DNA of 12,635 nt from an uncultured Clostridium sp. (GTDB lineage Bacteria > Bacillota > Clostridia > TANB77 > CAG-508), in assembly GCA_946496115.1 (NCBI GenBank), contig CAMMFK010000045.1, forward strand, positions 1-12,635. The letters are read 5' to 3'. A program made the position numbers and the translations under genes. The notes under the pieces were generated by a model. It saw nothing but the letters and a program-made list of their open reading frames with translations, made no database searches and was not told the origin of the DNA. This document shows, piece by piece, positions 1 through 5,917 of this stretch; the first letter of the stretch is position 1; each line of letters starts with the position of its first letter.

Positions 1-104
<104 letters not shown>

Positions 105-120
<16 letters not shown>

Positions 121-276
121 AGCGACAATATACATTCTAAAGCTTTTAAGCGAAGTGGAGCAGTTACAAGCAATAGAAATGAGCGATACGTATCAACTGT
201 GAAGTGGAGCGTGCGAGCGTTTTCGCGCAAGCGAAACCGAGAAGCAAAAGCGGAAGAATTCATATTGGAGCTTTAA
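105..276 (-). other. GC-rich island with small ORFs on both strands (dispersed-repeat candidate)
   Basis: A block of about 155 bases, near 47 % GC over 141-260, stands in otherwise extremely AT-rich DNA. On the - strand an ATG at 263 opens a 52-codon frame ending at 105 (begins MNSSAFASRFRLRENARTL, contains HFTVDTYRSFLLLVTAPLR). On the + strand a frame without a start codon is open from 109 to the stop at 274-276 (contains SGAVTSNRNERYVSTVKW). Neither has a convincing ribosome binding site. Internal structure: direct 10-mers GAAGTGGAGC at 152-161 and 201-210, the palindrome GATACGTATC at 185-194, and a TTTCGC-GCAA-GCGAAA hairpin at 221-236. From memory, similar short peptides are often predicted in gut Clostridia genomes, which would fit a repeat family rather than a real gene; this is unverified. 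Confidence 0.5.
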
Positions 277-350
277 TCCATACTAAATAATATTAAGTCA
301 TACTAAGCAACACTAATCAATATAAAGCAAAATTAAATATTATTAATATT
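271..350. repeat. Degenerate 10-bp tandem repeat
   Basis: Successive 10-base units starting at 281 read TACTAAATAA, TATTAAGTCA, TACTAAGCAA, CACTAATCAA, TATAAAGCAA, then drift into AT-only units. The approximate consensus is TACTAAGCAA. The period matches one helical turn. It lies between the GC-rich island and the jag terminator and contains no gene. Confidence 0.5.
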
Positions 351-383
351 ATTAAATAAAATTAAATAATAAAAAATAATATT

Positions 384-435
384 AAAAAATCAAAGCCCTG
401 GTATGTTTATTACTAAACAATTCCTCGAACTTTGA
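384..435 (-). terminator. Terminator of the rpmH-jag operon
   Basis: Read on the - strand, TCAAAG (435-430) pairs with CTTTGA (395-390), followed at once by six T (389-384). The enclosed segment holds a second hairpin, TGTTTA-GTAA-TAAACA (419-404). It begins 9 bases past the jag stop. The short outer stem keeps confidence moderate. An alternative TCGAA/TTCGA pairing (425-429 with 437-441) competes with the outer stem. Confidence 0.55.
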
Positions 436-444
436 CTTCGATAA

Positions 445-1128
445 TTATTTTTTCTCAATTACTACCTTTCTTCTAGGTTCTTCTCCTATACTATAAGTAG
501 TTACATATTCACTATTTTGTAATTCTGTATGAATTATTTTTCTTTCATAAGAATTCATAGGTTCTAATATTATTTTTTTGCCATTTCTTTTAACTGTCTT
601 TTCTAGTTTTCTAGCAAGCTCTTTAAGTGTTTCTTCTCTTTTCTCTTTGTAATTTGCTATATCAAGTAAAACTCTAACTCTTACAAGAGTATTTTTATTG
701 CCTATACTACTTAAAATAGTTTGCATAGCATTTATTGTATCTCCCCTATATCCTATAAGGTCTGATGACTTTTCTCCCAATAATTCAACATTAATTTCTT
801 TATTTTGAACATTAATTTTATATTCAAGATTCTTAACAGCAGATGTAAATTCTTTCAAAAAAGTTTCTATATTATTTTGGCAATTATTTACATCCTCATC
901 AGAAGGTTCTTTATATTCTTTTTCATGAAATTCATGATTTTCTTTTCCTTCTTTTACTGTAAGTTCTACTTTTACAACCCTAGGCTCTAAAATACTAAAA
1001 AAACTTCTTTTATCTTCACTTTCAAGTATTTTAATATCTACATCATTTTTTCTGCATTTTAATTCCTTAAGACCTTTTTCAATTGCTTCCGTTGATGTTT
1101 TTCCTTCTACTATAATAGTTTTACCCAT
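445..1128 (-). CDS. jag: Jag/KhpB RNA-binding protein (Jag-N, KH and R3H domains)
   Basis: A 227-aa cytoplasmic RNA-binding protein of the Jag (SpoIIIJ-associated, KhpB/EloR) family. In other Firmicutes it works with KhpA, binds RNA and influences cell elongation and division. Visible domains: an N-terminal Jag-N module (residues 1-50, GKTIIVEGKTSTEAIEKGL), an acidic variable linker (about 57-90), a KH domain with the GxxG loop GYRG (126-129), and a C-terminal R3H domain whose RxxxH signature is R196 and H200. The start overlaps the yidC stop by one base (TAATG), so it is probably translationally coupled; an AGAGGTGA-like Shine-Dalgarno lies inside the yidC end. It is the last gene of the operon. 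The mnmE/mnmG genes that often follow are not present up to the window edge. Confidence 0.95.
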   Translation of the reverse strand: MGKTIIVEGKTSTEAIEKGLKELKCRKNDVDIKILESEDKRSFFSILEPRVVKVELTVKEGKENHEFHEKEYKEPSDEDVNNCQNNIETFLKEFTSAVKNLEYKINVQNKEINVELLGEKSSDLIGYRGDTINAMQTILSSIGNKNTLVRVRVLLDIANYKEKREETLKELARKLEKTVKRNGKKIILEPMNSYERKIIHTELQNSEYVTTYSIGEEPRRKVVIEKK

Positions 1129-2015
1129 TATTCTTTCACCTCTTCTTTATCTTTTAATACTTTATTTAATAAAACTCTTTCACCTAATTGAAGTATGTTT
1201 TTTACTAGCCAATAAAGTGATAAACCAAGAGGTGCAATTAAAGCAATAGCTATGGACATAATTGGCATCATATAATTCATACTATTTGTCATTTGTTGCA
1301 TACTTTCAAGTTGTTCTTCCATAGACTCTTCTTGTTTTCCATCTGTAAGAGCATTTTTTTGCTTTTTACGTTTTTTATCTTCTTTTTCCTTTTCTCTTTG
1401 TTCTTTTGTCTTATTCATATTTGTAATAAGTTTAATATTAACAAATGTAGTTATTACATAAATAATTGGTATTATTAATACTTTAATATCGCTTAAATTC
1501 TGCATTGGAACTTTACTTAAGTCTAAACCTAAGAAGTCCATATTAATATATACGCTTTCATCCTCTGTAGCTTTTTCTTCTATAATTTTCATTTCTGGAT
1601 AAGAAGATGTTTCTCCACTTTCTGTAATCTCTTGCTCATAATTTTGTATAACTGTAGGATCTACTTTTAACATATAAGTAAGAGGTCTGCTTACTAAATA
1701 AAATACTGATAAGAATAATATTAATTGTATTATTGAGCTCAAACATCCTGAAAAAGGACTAACTTTTTCTTTTTTATATAAGCCCATTACTTCTTGATTA
1801 AGTAATTCTGGATTATTTTTATACTTAACCTGAAGTTTTTTCATTTCTTGTTGTATTTTGGCTGATTTTTTCATTGACTTTTGCTGTTTTATTGACAATG
1901 GCAATAAAATAAGTTGTAAAAGTACAGAAAATAAAATCATTGCCCAACCATAATTTTGTATCCATTCATATAAAAAATTGAGTACATATCCAAAAAGATT
2001 TGCTAAAAAACCCAT
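1128..2015 (-). CDS. yidC: Membrane protein insertase YidC/SpoIIIJ/Oxa1 family
   Basis: A 295-aa inner-membrane insertase that folds and inserts membrane proteins, alone or with SecYEG. Membrane segments lie at about 24-42, 89-108, 177-197 and two close ones at 248-277, giving the five-TM core. Family landmarks are the LLPLSIKQQ end of TM1 (37-45), the coiled cytoplasmic hairpin (46-85), SPFSGC (86-91) and the C-terminal SLYWLVKNILQ (266-276). A long acidic extracytoplasmic insert (about 112-172) and a very charged cytoplasmic loop (201-235) are common in clostridial members. No lipobox cysteine is seen at the N-terminus. The residue aligned with the conserved groove arginine (E. coli R366) is Q34. 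Start ATG at 2015 is supported by AAGGGAG. It lies 14 bases after yidD and overlaps jag by one base. Confidence 0.95.
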   Translation of the reverse strand: MGFLANLFGYVLNFLYEWIQNYGWAMILFSVLLQLILLPLSIKQQKSMKKSAKIQQEMKKLQVKYKNNPELLNQEVMGLYKKEKVSPFSGCLSSIIQLILFLSVFYLVSRPLTYMLKVDPTVIQNYEQEITESGETSSYPEMKIIEEKATEDESVYINMDFLGLDLSKVPMQNLSDIKVLIIPIIYVITTFVNIKLITNMNKTKEQREKEKEDKKRKKQKNALTDGKQEESMEEQLESMQQMTNSMNYMMPIMSIAIALIAPLGLSLYWLVKNILQLGERVLLNKVLKDKEEVKE

Positions 2016-2029
2016 TTATTTAACTCCCT

Positions 2030-2248
2030 TCATTTTAGAGGGTCATATCCTCCCTTTGAAAAAGGATTACATTTTAATAATCTTTTAATTCCTAAAAAAA
2101 TACCTTTTAAAGGGCCATATTTTTCAATTGCCTGTTTCATATATTCTGAACAGCTAGGATAATATTTACAATGAACCCCTATACTTTGAAAAAATGGTGA
2201 TATCCATTTCTGGTAGAAATTTATTAAACTAATAAAAATTTTTTTCAT
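2030..2248 (-). CDS. yidD: Membrane protein insertion efficiency factor YidD
   Basis: A 72-aa member of the YidD (DUF37) family, a small membrane-associated protein that assists YidC-dependent insertion. Family landmarks are FYQKWISPFF (11-20), the cysteine motif C27...YPSCSEY (30-36), KYGPLKGIFLGIKRLLKC (43-60) and the end NPFSKGGYDP. Cysteines C27, C33 and C60 are in the expected places. The start codon overlaps the rnpA stop (TAATG at 2246-2250), with an AGGA ribosome site inside rnpA. It ends in TGA, so UGA is a stop in this organism. Length is normal, slightly short because the variable tail is absent. Confidence 0.95.
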   Translation of the reverse strand: MKKIFISLINFYQKWISPFFQSIGVHCKYYPSCSEYMKQAIEKYGPLKGIFLGIKRLLKCNPFSKGGYDPLK

Positions 2249-2586
2249 TATTTAATTCCTGAATTTAAAAATATTTTTTCAATATCCTTATTTATTATTT
2301 GATAAGACAAATCTTTTACATCTGCTTTTTTATTCCAAATAATTACTATATCATAGCCTTGTTTAACATTCTTTGTGTTATTTTGGTAAGCCGCTCTAAT
2401 TACTCTTTTGACTCTGTTTCTAATGTGTGCTTTACCTATTTTTGTGCTAATTGCTATACCAAGTCTATTTTCATTTAATTTGTTTTTCATTATATATATA
2501 ATTATTTGATTAGCAATATAAAACTTGCCTTTATTAAAAACATTTTTAAATTCATAATTTAATTTTAATGTTTTTATTCTTTTCAT
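2248..2586 (-). CDS. rnpA: Ribonuclease P protein component
   Basis: A 112-aa protein subunit of RNase P, which helps the catalytic RNA cleave the 5' leader of pre-tRNAs. The diagnostic RNR motif lies in KIGKAHIRNRVKRVIRAAY (residues 49-67; RNR 56-58), and the N-terminus is typical (MKRIKTLKLNYEF). The protein is strongly basic and of usual length. It lies 51 bases downstream of rpmH in the conserved rpmH-rnpA pair. Its only ribosome-binding sequence is a weak AAGG four bases before the ATG, directly after the T-run of an upstream hairpin, so expression may be tuned at this junction. Confidence 0.95.
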   Translation of the reverse strand: MKRIKTLKLNYEFKNVFNKGKFYIANQIIIYIMKNKLNENRLGIAISTKIGKAHIRNRVKRVIRAAYQNNTKNVKQGYDIVIIWNKKADVKDLSYQIINKDIEKIFLNSGIK

Positions 2587-2599
2587 AACATAATACCTT

Positions 2600-2624
2600 A
2601 AAAAAGGTCACTATATTTGTGACC
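2600..2624 (-). terminator. rpmH-rnpA intergenic attenuator
   Basis: Read on the - strand, GGTCAC (2624-2619), a 7-base loop and GTGACC (2611-2606) form a 6-bp stem followed by six T (2605-2600). This is an intrinsic-terminator shape placed directly in front of rnpA. The operon continues past it, so partial read-through is inferred. An alternative hairpin, ACCTT-TTTT-AAGGT, uses the end of this stem plus the rnpA Shine-Dalgarno. Confidence 0.6.
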
Positions 2625-2637
2625 TCAACAAAAAAGC

Positions 2638-2772
2638 TTACGCACTTAATTTTTTTCTTCCTTTTGCACGTCTTGCCTTTAATACATTTCTACCTTGTCT
2701 AGTAGACATTCTTTTCATAAATCCATGTTCTTTTTGAGCTTGTCTCTTTTTTGGTTGATAAGTTCTTTTCAT
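2638..2772 (-). CDS. rpmH: 50S ribosomal protein L34
   Basis: A 44-aa ribosomal protein of the large subunit. The translation begins MKRTYQPKKRQAQKEHGF, continues MKRMSTRQGRNVL and ends KGRKKLSA, which is the L34 pattern at exactly the common length. The start at 2772 is supported by a strong GGAGGTG about 8 bases upstream on the - strand. It is the first gene of the leftward operon, divergent from dnaA, which is the most conserved gene pair at Firmicutes origins. Small differences from typical L34 (QAQKE in place of a basic stretch) do not affect the call. Confidence 0.97.
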   Translation of the reverse strand: MKRTYQPKKRQAQKEHGFMKRMSTRQGRNVLKARRAKGRKKLSA

Positions 2773-2823
2773 TTATATTGCACCTCCAATTCTATTGCAA
2801 TTTAATTCTCAATCGTACAACCT

Positions 2824-2853
2824 ATTATACCCTAAGAATGCCAATTATGTCAA
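2824..2853 (-). promoter_or_regulatory. Promoter of the rpmH operon
   Basis: On the - strand a perfect TTGACA (2853-2848) is separated by 18 bases from a perfect TATAAT (2829-2824). This is a strong vegetative sigma-A type promoter, with transcription expected to begin near 2817, about 45 bases before the rpmH start. Confidence 0.85.
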
Positions 2854-2895
2854 TAGATTAGGGGTAAATTTTTTTATATTTTTATACTATTTTGC

Positions 2896-2925
2896 TTGAC
2901 TATATATGTCATTTTTTGATATTAT
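2896..2925 (+). promoter_or_regulatory. Probable dnaA promoter
   Basis: TTGACT (2896-2901) and TATTAT (2920-2925) with an 18-base spacer on the + strand. The implied leader is about 140 bases long and carries the DnaA boxes and inverted repeat at 2948-3028, which suggests DnaA autoregulation. Confidence 0.6.
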
Positions 2926-2947
2926 ATGTATACATTTAAAAAATAAA

Positions 2948-3028
2948 TATTTAAGTCCACAAAAGAAAAGTTATTTAAGTCTTTATCCACAGTTGATGAA
3001 CAAATTGTGGATATTAAATAACTTTTTT
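2948..3028. promoter_or_regulatory. Upstream DnaA-box region of oriC in the dnaA leader
   Basis: A perfect DnaA box TTATCCACA (2983-2991, + orientation) faces TGTGGATAT (3006-3014, one mismatch, - orientation). They are enclosed by a perfect 13-bp inverted repeat, AAAAGTTATTTAA (2966-2978) and TTAAATAACTTTT (3014-3026), the latter ending in a run of six T (3023-3028). A 10-bp direct repeat TATTTAAGTC occurs at 2948-2957 and 2972-2981. This corresponds to the dnaA-upstream half of a bipartite Firmicutes origin. The rest of 2773-3072 is AT-rich promoter DNA. Confidence 0.7.
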
Positions 3029-3072
3029 ATGTTGCACTAAATATATTTTTAAACAGAATAGGGGCTAAACTA

Positions 3073-4407
3073 ATGTCAAATGAAAATTTAAACGAACTAT
3101 GGAGCAAAGCTAAAGAGCTTCTAAAAGAAGAAACAACAGTAATTACATATCAAACATGGATTCAGCCATTAGAACTTAAAAGCGTTAGGGATAACGTTAT
3201 TGTTTTAGTTGCCTCTAATTCATTTCAAAAAGATACTATTGAATCAAGATATTTGACTCTACTTACAAACACTTTTAATTTTATTACAAATAAAAAATGC
3301 AATGTAATTATAAAATTACAAGATGAGGAAGATATAGCTATTCCTATAAGTAGTAATATGACAAATAATAAAATGTTTATTAACTCTGGACTTAATCCTA
3401 AATATACATTTGATACATTTGTTGTAGGAAGTAATAATAAATTTGCACAAGCTGCTGCACAAGGTGTATCCGATAATCCCGGAGCAAAATATAATCCATT
3501 TTTTATTTATGGAGGAGTTGGCCTTGGTAAAACTCACTTAATGCATGCAATAGGTAATCAAATACTTATGAATAATCCAAATACAAATATTTTATATGTC
3601 ACATCAGAAAACTTTACAAATCAATTAATTAACGCATTACGTGATCAAGCCACTGAAAAGTTTAGAGAAAAATATAGAAATATAGATGTTTTATTAATAG
3701 ATGATATTCAATTTATTGCTAACAAAAAGAGTACACAAGAGGAATTTTTCCATACATTTAACACTCTTTATGAAGCTGGAAAACAAATAGTATTATCTAG
3801 TGATAAGCCACCCAAAGACATAGAATTACTAGAAGACAGATTAAAATCAAGATTTGATTGGGGCTTAATTGCCGACATATCTAATCCAGATTTTGAAACA
3901 CGTCTTGCTATTTTAAGAAAAAAGACACAATTAGACAATATAATTATAGATGATGAAATTTTATCTACAATTGCAACAAGAGTCGACACAAATATTAGGG
4001 AACTAGAGGGTACACTAAATAAATTAGTTGCTAAAGCTTCTCTAACTAATAGTCCAATTACAATGGAAATGACTGAAAGAGCAATTAATGATATTATTCA
4101 AAGGCAAGATAAAGTTATATCATCAGAATACATCCAAGATGTTGTAGGCAAATATTTTAATATTTCGCCAGCAGATCTTAGAGGTTCAAAAAGGTCTAAT
4201 GACATCACATTTCCTAGACAAATTGCAATGTACTTGTGTAGAAATGTTGCACAAATGTCTTTACCTCAAATAGGTATAGATTTTGGTAAAAGAGATCACA
4301 CAACAGTAATGCATGCAGTCAATAAAATTGAAAAGGAAATAAAAACTAATTCAAACACAAGATTAATTGTGGAAAGTGTGCAAAACATACTACTTTCCGA
4401 CAAATAG
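3073..4407 (+). CDS. dnaA: Chromosomal replication initiator DnaA
   Basis: A 444-aa AAA+ ATPase that binds DnaA boxes, assembles on single-stranded DnaA-trios and opens the origin. Domain I (about 1-80) is followed by a short linker (about 82-105). The AAA+ domain has Walker A GGVGLGKT (147-154) and Walker B LLIDD (207-211), with EDRLKSRFDWGL (253-264) in the arginine-finger region. The domain IV DNA-binding helix-turn-helix carries the signature GKRDHTTVMHA (405-415). Length is normal with a short domain II. The ATG at 3073 has an AGGGG ribosome site. Its leader carries DnaA boxes and an inverted repeat, so self-control is likely. Just after and overlapping the stop, ACTACTTT (4389-4396) can pair with AAAGTAGT (4423-4430), but no T-run follows, so read-through into dnaN is plausible. 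Confidence 0.98.
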   Translation: MSNENLNELWSKAKELLKEETTVITYQTWIQPLELKSVRDNVIVLVASNSFQKDTIESRYLTLLTNTFNFITNKKCNVIIKLQDEEDIAIPISSNMTNNKMFINSGLNPKYTFDTFVVGSNNKFAQAAAQGVSDNPGAKYNPFFIYGGVGLGKTHLMHAIGNQILMNNPNTNILYVTSENFTNQLINALRDQATEKFREKYRNIDVLLIDDIQFIANKKSTQEEFFHTFNTLYEAGKQIVLSSDKPPKDIELLEDRLKSRFDWGLIADISNPDFETRLAILRKKTQLDNIIIDDEILSTIATRVDTNIRELEGTLNKLVAKASLTNSPITMEMTERAINDIIQRQDKVISSEYIQDVVGKYFNISPADLRGSKRSNDITFPRQIAMYLCRNVAQMSLPQIGIDFGKRDHTTVMHAVNKIEKEIKTNSNTRLIVESVQNILLSDK

Positions 4408-4482
4408 TTGCAACAACTGACAAAAGTAGTCATTAGTAGAATTTCTGTTTGTGAAATTAATGTTTGACTTTAGGACGTGCAT

Positions 4483-4499
4483 CTCTTCCTACGGAAGAG
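4483..4499. other. Short perfect hairpin at the left edge of oriC
   Basis: CTCTTCC-TAC-GGAAGAG, a 7-bp stem with a 3-base loop. No T-run follows on either strand, so it is not a standard terminator. Its core CCTACGGAA (4488-4496) recurs inverted as TTCCGTAGG at 4629-4637. Confidence 0.5.
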
Positions 4500-4508
4500 C
4501 CCTGTTGG

Positions 4509-4674
4509 TTATCCACAGGGGGGTTGTGGAAAACCTGTGGATAACATGTGGATAACTCAAAATGTGGATAACTTTTTGAATTGTGTGGATAACTTTTTAA
4601 GTTTTCCACAGAGTTATCCACACCGAATTTCCGTAGGGTTAAAGGGATTGAGATAGTTTTCCACATTATCCACA
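4509..4674. promoter_or_regulatory. oriC DnaA-box array between dnaA and dnaN
   Basis: Ten DnaA boxes. Seven are perfect TTATCCACA/TGTGGATAA: 4509-4517 (+), 4536-4544 (-), 4547-4555 (-), 4563-4571 (-), 4584-4592 (-), 4614-4622 (+) and 4666-4674 (+). Three are TTTTCCACA variants: 4525-4533 (-), 4602-4610 (+) and 4657-4665 (+). The last two boxes abut directly and point into the DnaA-trio element. Consecutive - boxes start 11, 11, 16 and 21 bases apart. This is the main origin region; no gene is coded in 4408-4735. Confidence 0.95.
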
Positions 4675-4721
4675 GGACCTACTACTACTACTACTAAATA
4701 TATTTATATTATTATAAAAGA
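4675..4721. promoter_or_regulatory. Origin unwinding element: GC spacer, six DnaA-trios, AT tract
   Basis: Right after the tandem DnaA boxes comes GGACC (4675-4679), overlapping six uninterrupted CTA trinucleotides (4679-4696), then an almost pure A/T stretch (4697-4719). This is the order described for the basal unwinding system of Bacillus subtilis: DnaA boxes, GC-rich cluster, DnaA-trios read 3'-GAT on the complementary strand, then the unwinding region. DnaA is expected to load as a filament on one strand here. The site ends 15 bases before the dnaN start. Confidence 0.88.
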
Positions 4722-4735
4722 AGGAGAAATGAAAA

Positions 4736-5860
4736 ATGAAACTTATTTGTGAAAAGGAAAAAATCCTTAAAGCTCTTAATTCCGTAACAAAAGCTGTCGC
4801 TGTTAGAACAACAATGCCTATATTAGAAGGTATATTAATTCAAACTAATGATAATGATATTAGATTAACATGTTATGATCTAGAATTAGGTATAGAATAT
4901 GTAATTAAAGATTGTAATGTACAAGAACAAGGTGCAACAGTTGTTAATGCAATAATGTTTAGTGAAATAATTAGAAAATTACCAGATACAGAAATAAAAA
5001 TAGAAGTAAATGATAAAAATCTTCTAGTTATTGAATGTGAAGGTTCTTTATATAAATTAGCAACAATGAATCCAGAAGATTTTCCAGAACTTCCAGAAAT
5101 TAATGTAGAAAATTCTATAGAAATAGAACAAAACACATTGAAAGATATGATTAGAAAAACAATATTTGCTATTAGTACAGAAGAAAATAGACCAATATTT
5201 ACTGGATGTTTATTTGAAGTAAAAAGCAATAAATTAAATGTTGTTGCTGTTGATGGTTTTAGATTAGCTTGGAAGAGTAAATTTTTACAAACTAAAACAA
5301 ATGACTTTTCAGCAGTAATACCAGGAAGAACTTTAACAGAAATAAATAAGATATTATCTGACTCTTTTGATATAGTAAAAATAGGCATAGCCAAAAACCA
5401 AGCTTTATTTGAAATAGAAAATTGTAAAATAGTTACTAGATTATTAGATGGAGAATTCTTAAATTATGCTAGCGTACTTCCTTCAAAATGGGAGACAAGA
5501 GTTAGAGTAAATAGATCAATTATTTTAAACTGTTTTGAAAGAATTAGCTTAATTTCTGCTTCAAGTATAGAAAAAGAAAAAAAATACCCTGTAAAGATTA
5601 CAGTTGAAGTTGGAAAAATTACAATTTCTTGTACTAACCAAACTGGTGATGCAAAAGAAGAGTTATATGTTACAACAGAAGGAAAAGATTTAGAGGCAGG
5701 ATTTAATCCTAAATATTTCTTAGATGTATTAAGATCAATAGATGATGAAGAAGTATTTATAGATTTTGGTACAAGTATTTCACCATGTATTATAAGAAGT
5801 GTAGAAGAAACTGGTGACTATAAATATATGATATTACCAATTCGTTTAAAAAATGACTAA
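4736..5860 (+). CDS. dnaN: DNA polymerase III beta subunit (sliding clamp)
   Basis: A 374-aa ring-forming clamp that tethers DNA polymerase III and other repair enzymes to DNA. The N-terminus MKLICEKEKILKALNSVTKA, the internal RPIFTGCLFEV and VAVDGFRLA blocks and the C-terminal MILPIRL are typical of the beta clamp, and the length is normal. The three clamp domains fill the protein. The start at 4736 is supported by AAGGAG (4721-4726) with 9-base spacing; a nearer ATG at 4729 is out of frame and too close. No separate promoter is evident, so transcription probably comes from dnaA through the origin. The yaaA gene that commonly follows is missing; recF comes next. Confidence 0.97.
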   Translation: MKLICEKEKILKALNSVTKAVAVRTTMPILEGILIQTNDNDIRLTCYDLELGIEYVIKDCNVQEQGATVVNAIMFSEIIRKLPDTEIKIEVNDKNLLVIECEGSLYKLATMNPEDFPELPEINVENSIEIEQNTLKDMIRKTIFAISTEENRPIFTGCLFEVKSNKLNVVAVDGFRLAWKSKFLQTKTNDFSAVIPGRTLTEINKILSDSFDIVKIGIAKNQALFEIENCKIVTRLLDGEFLNYASVLPSKWETRVRVNRSIILNCFERISLISASSIEKEKKYPVKITVEVGKITISCTNQTGDAKEELYVTTEGKDLEAGFNPKYFLDVLRSIDDEEVFIDFGTSISPCIIRSVEETGDYKYMILPIRLKND

Positions 5861-5872
5861 AAAACATATAAG

Positions 5873-5904
5873 TTATCCACATATTATGAATAATATGTGG
5901 ATAA
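5873..5904. promoter_or_regulatory. DnaA-box palindrome between dnaN and recF
   Basis: Two perfect DnaA boxes, TTATCCACA (5873-5881) and TGTGGATAA (5896-5904), form the ends of a perfect 15-bp inverted repeat: TTATCCACATATTAT (5873-5887), a GA centre, and ATAATATGTGGATAA (5890-5904). It lies between the dnaN stop and the recF ribosome site. In RNA it would be a long hairpin, but no T-run follows. Confidence 0.85.
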
Positions 5905-5917
5905 AACCGGAGATAAA

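Noticed and set aside
271..400. CRISPR array
   Set aside because: The repeats are 10 bases, degenerate and contiguous, with no spacers and no cas genes.
4457..4666. 69-codon open frame on the - strand across the dnaA-dnaN gap
   Set aside because: It is made of reverse-read DnaA boxes and origin hairpins; it has no ribosome site and repetitive composition.
4873..5394. Long - strand open frame inside dnaN
   Set aside because: Shadow of a clear beta-clamp gene, with no family resemblance.
5897..5917. 7-residue N-terminal extension of recF from a GTG
   Set aside because: The GTG lies within the DnaA-box palindrome and has no ribosome site; the ATG at 5918 gives the normal RecF N-terminus.
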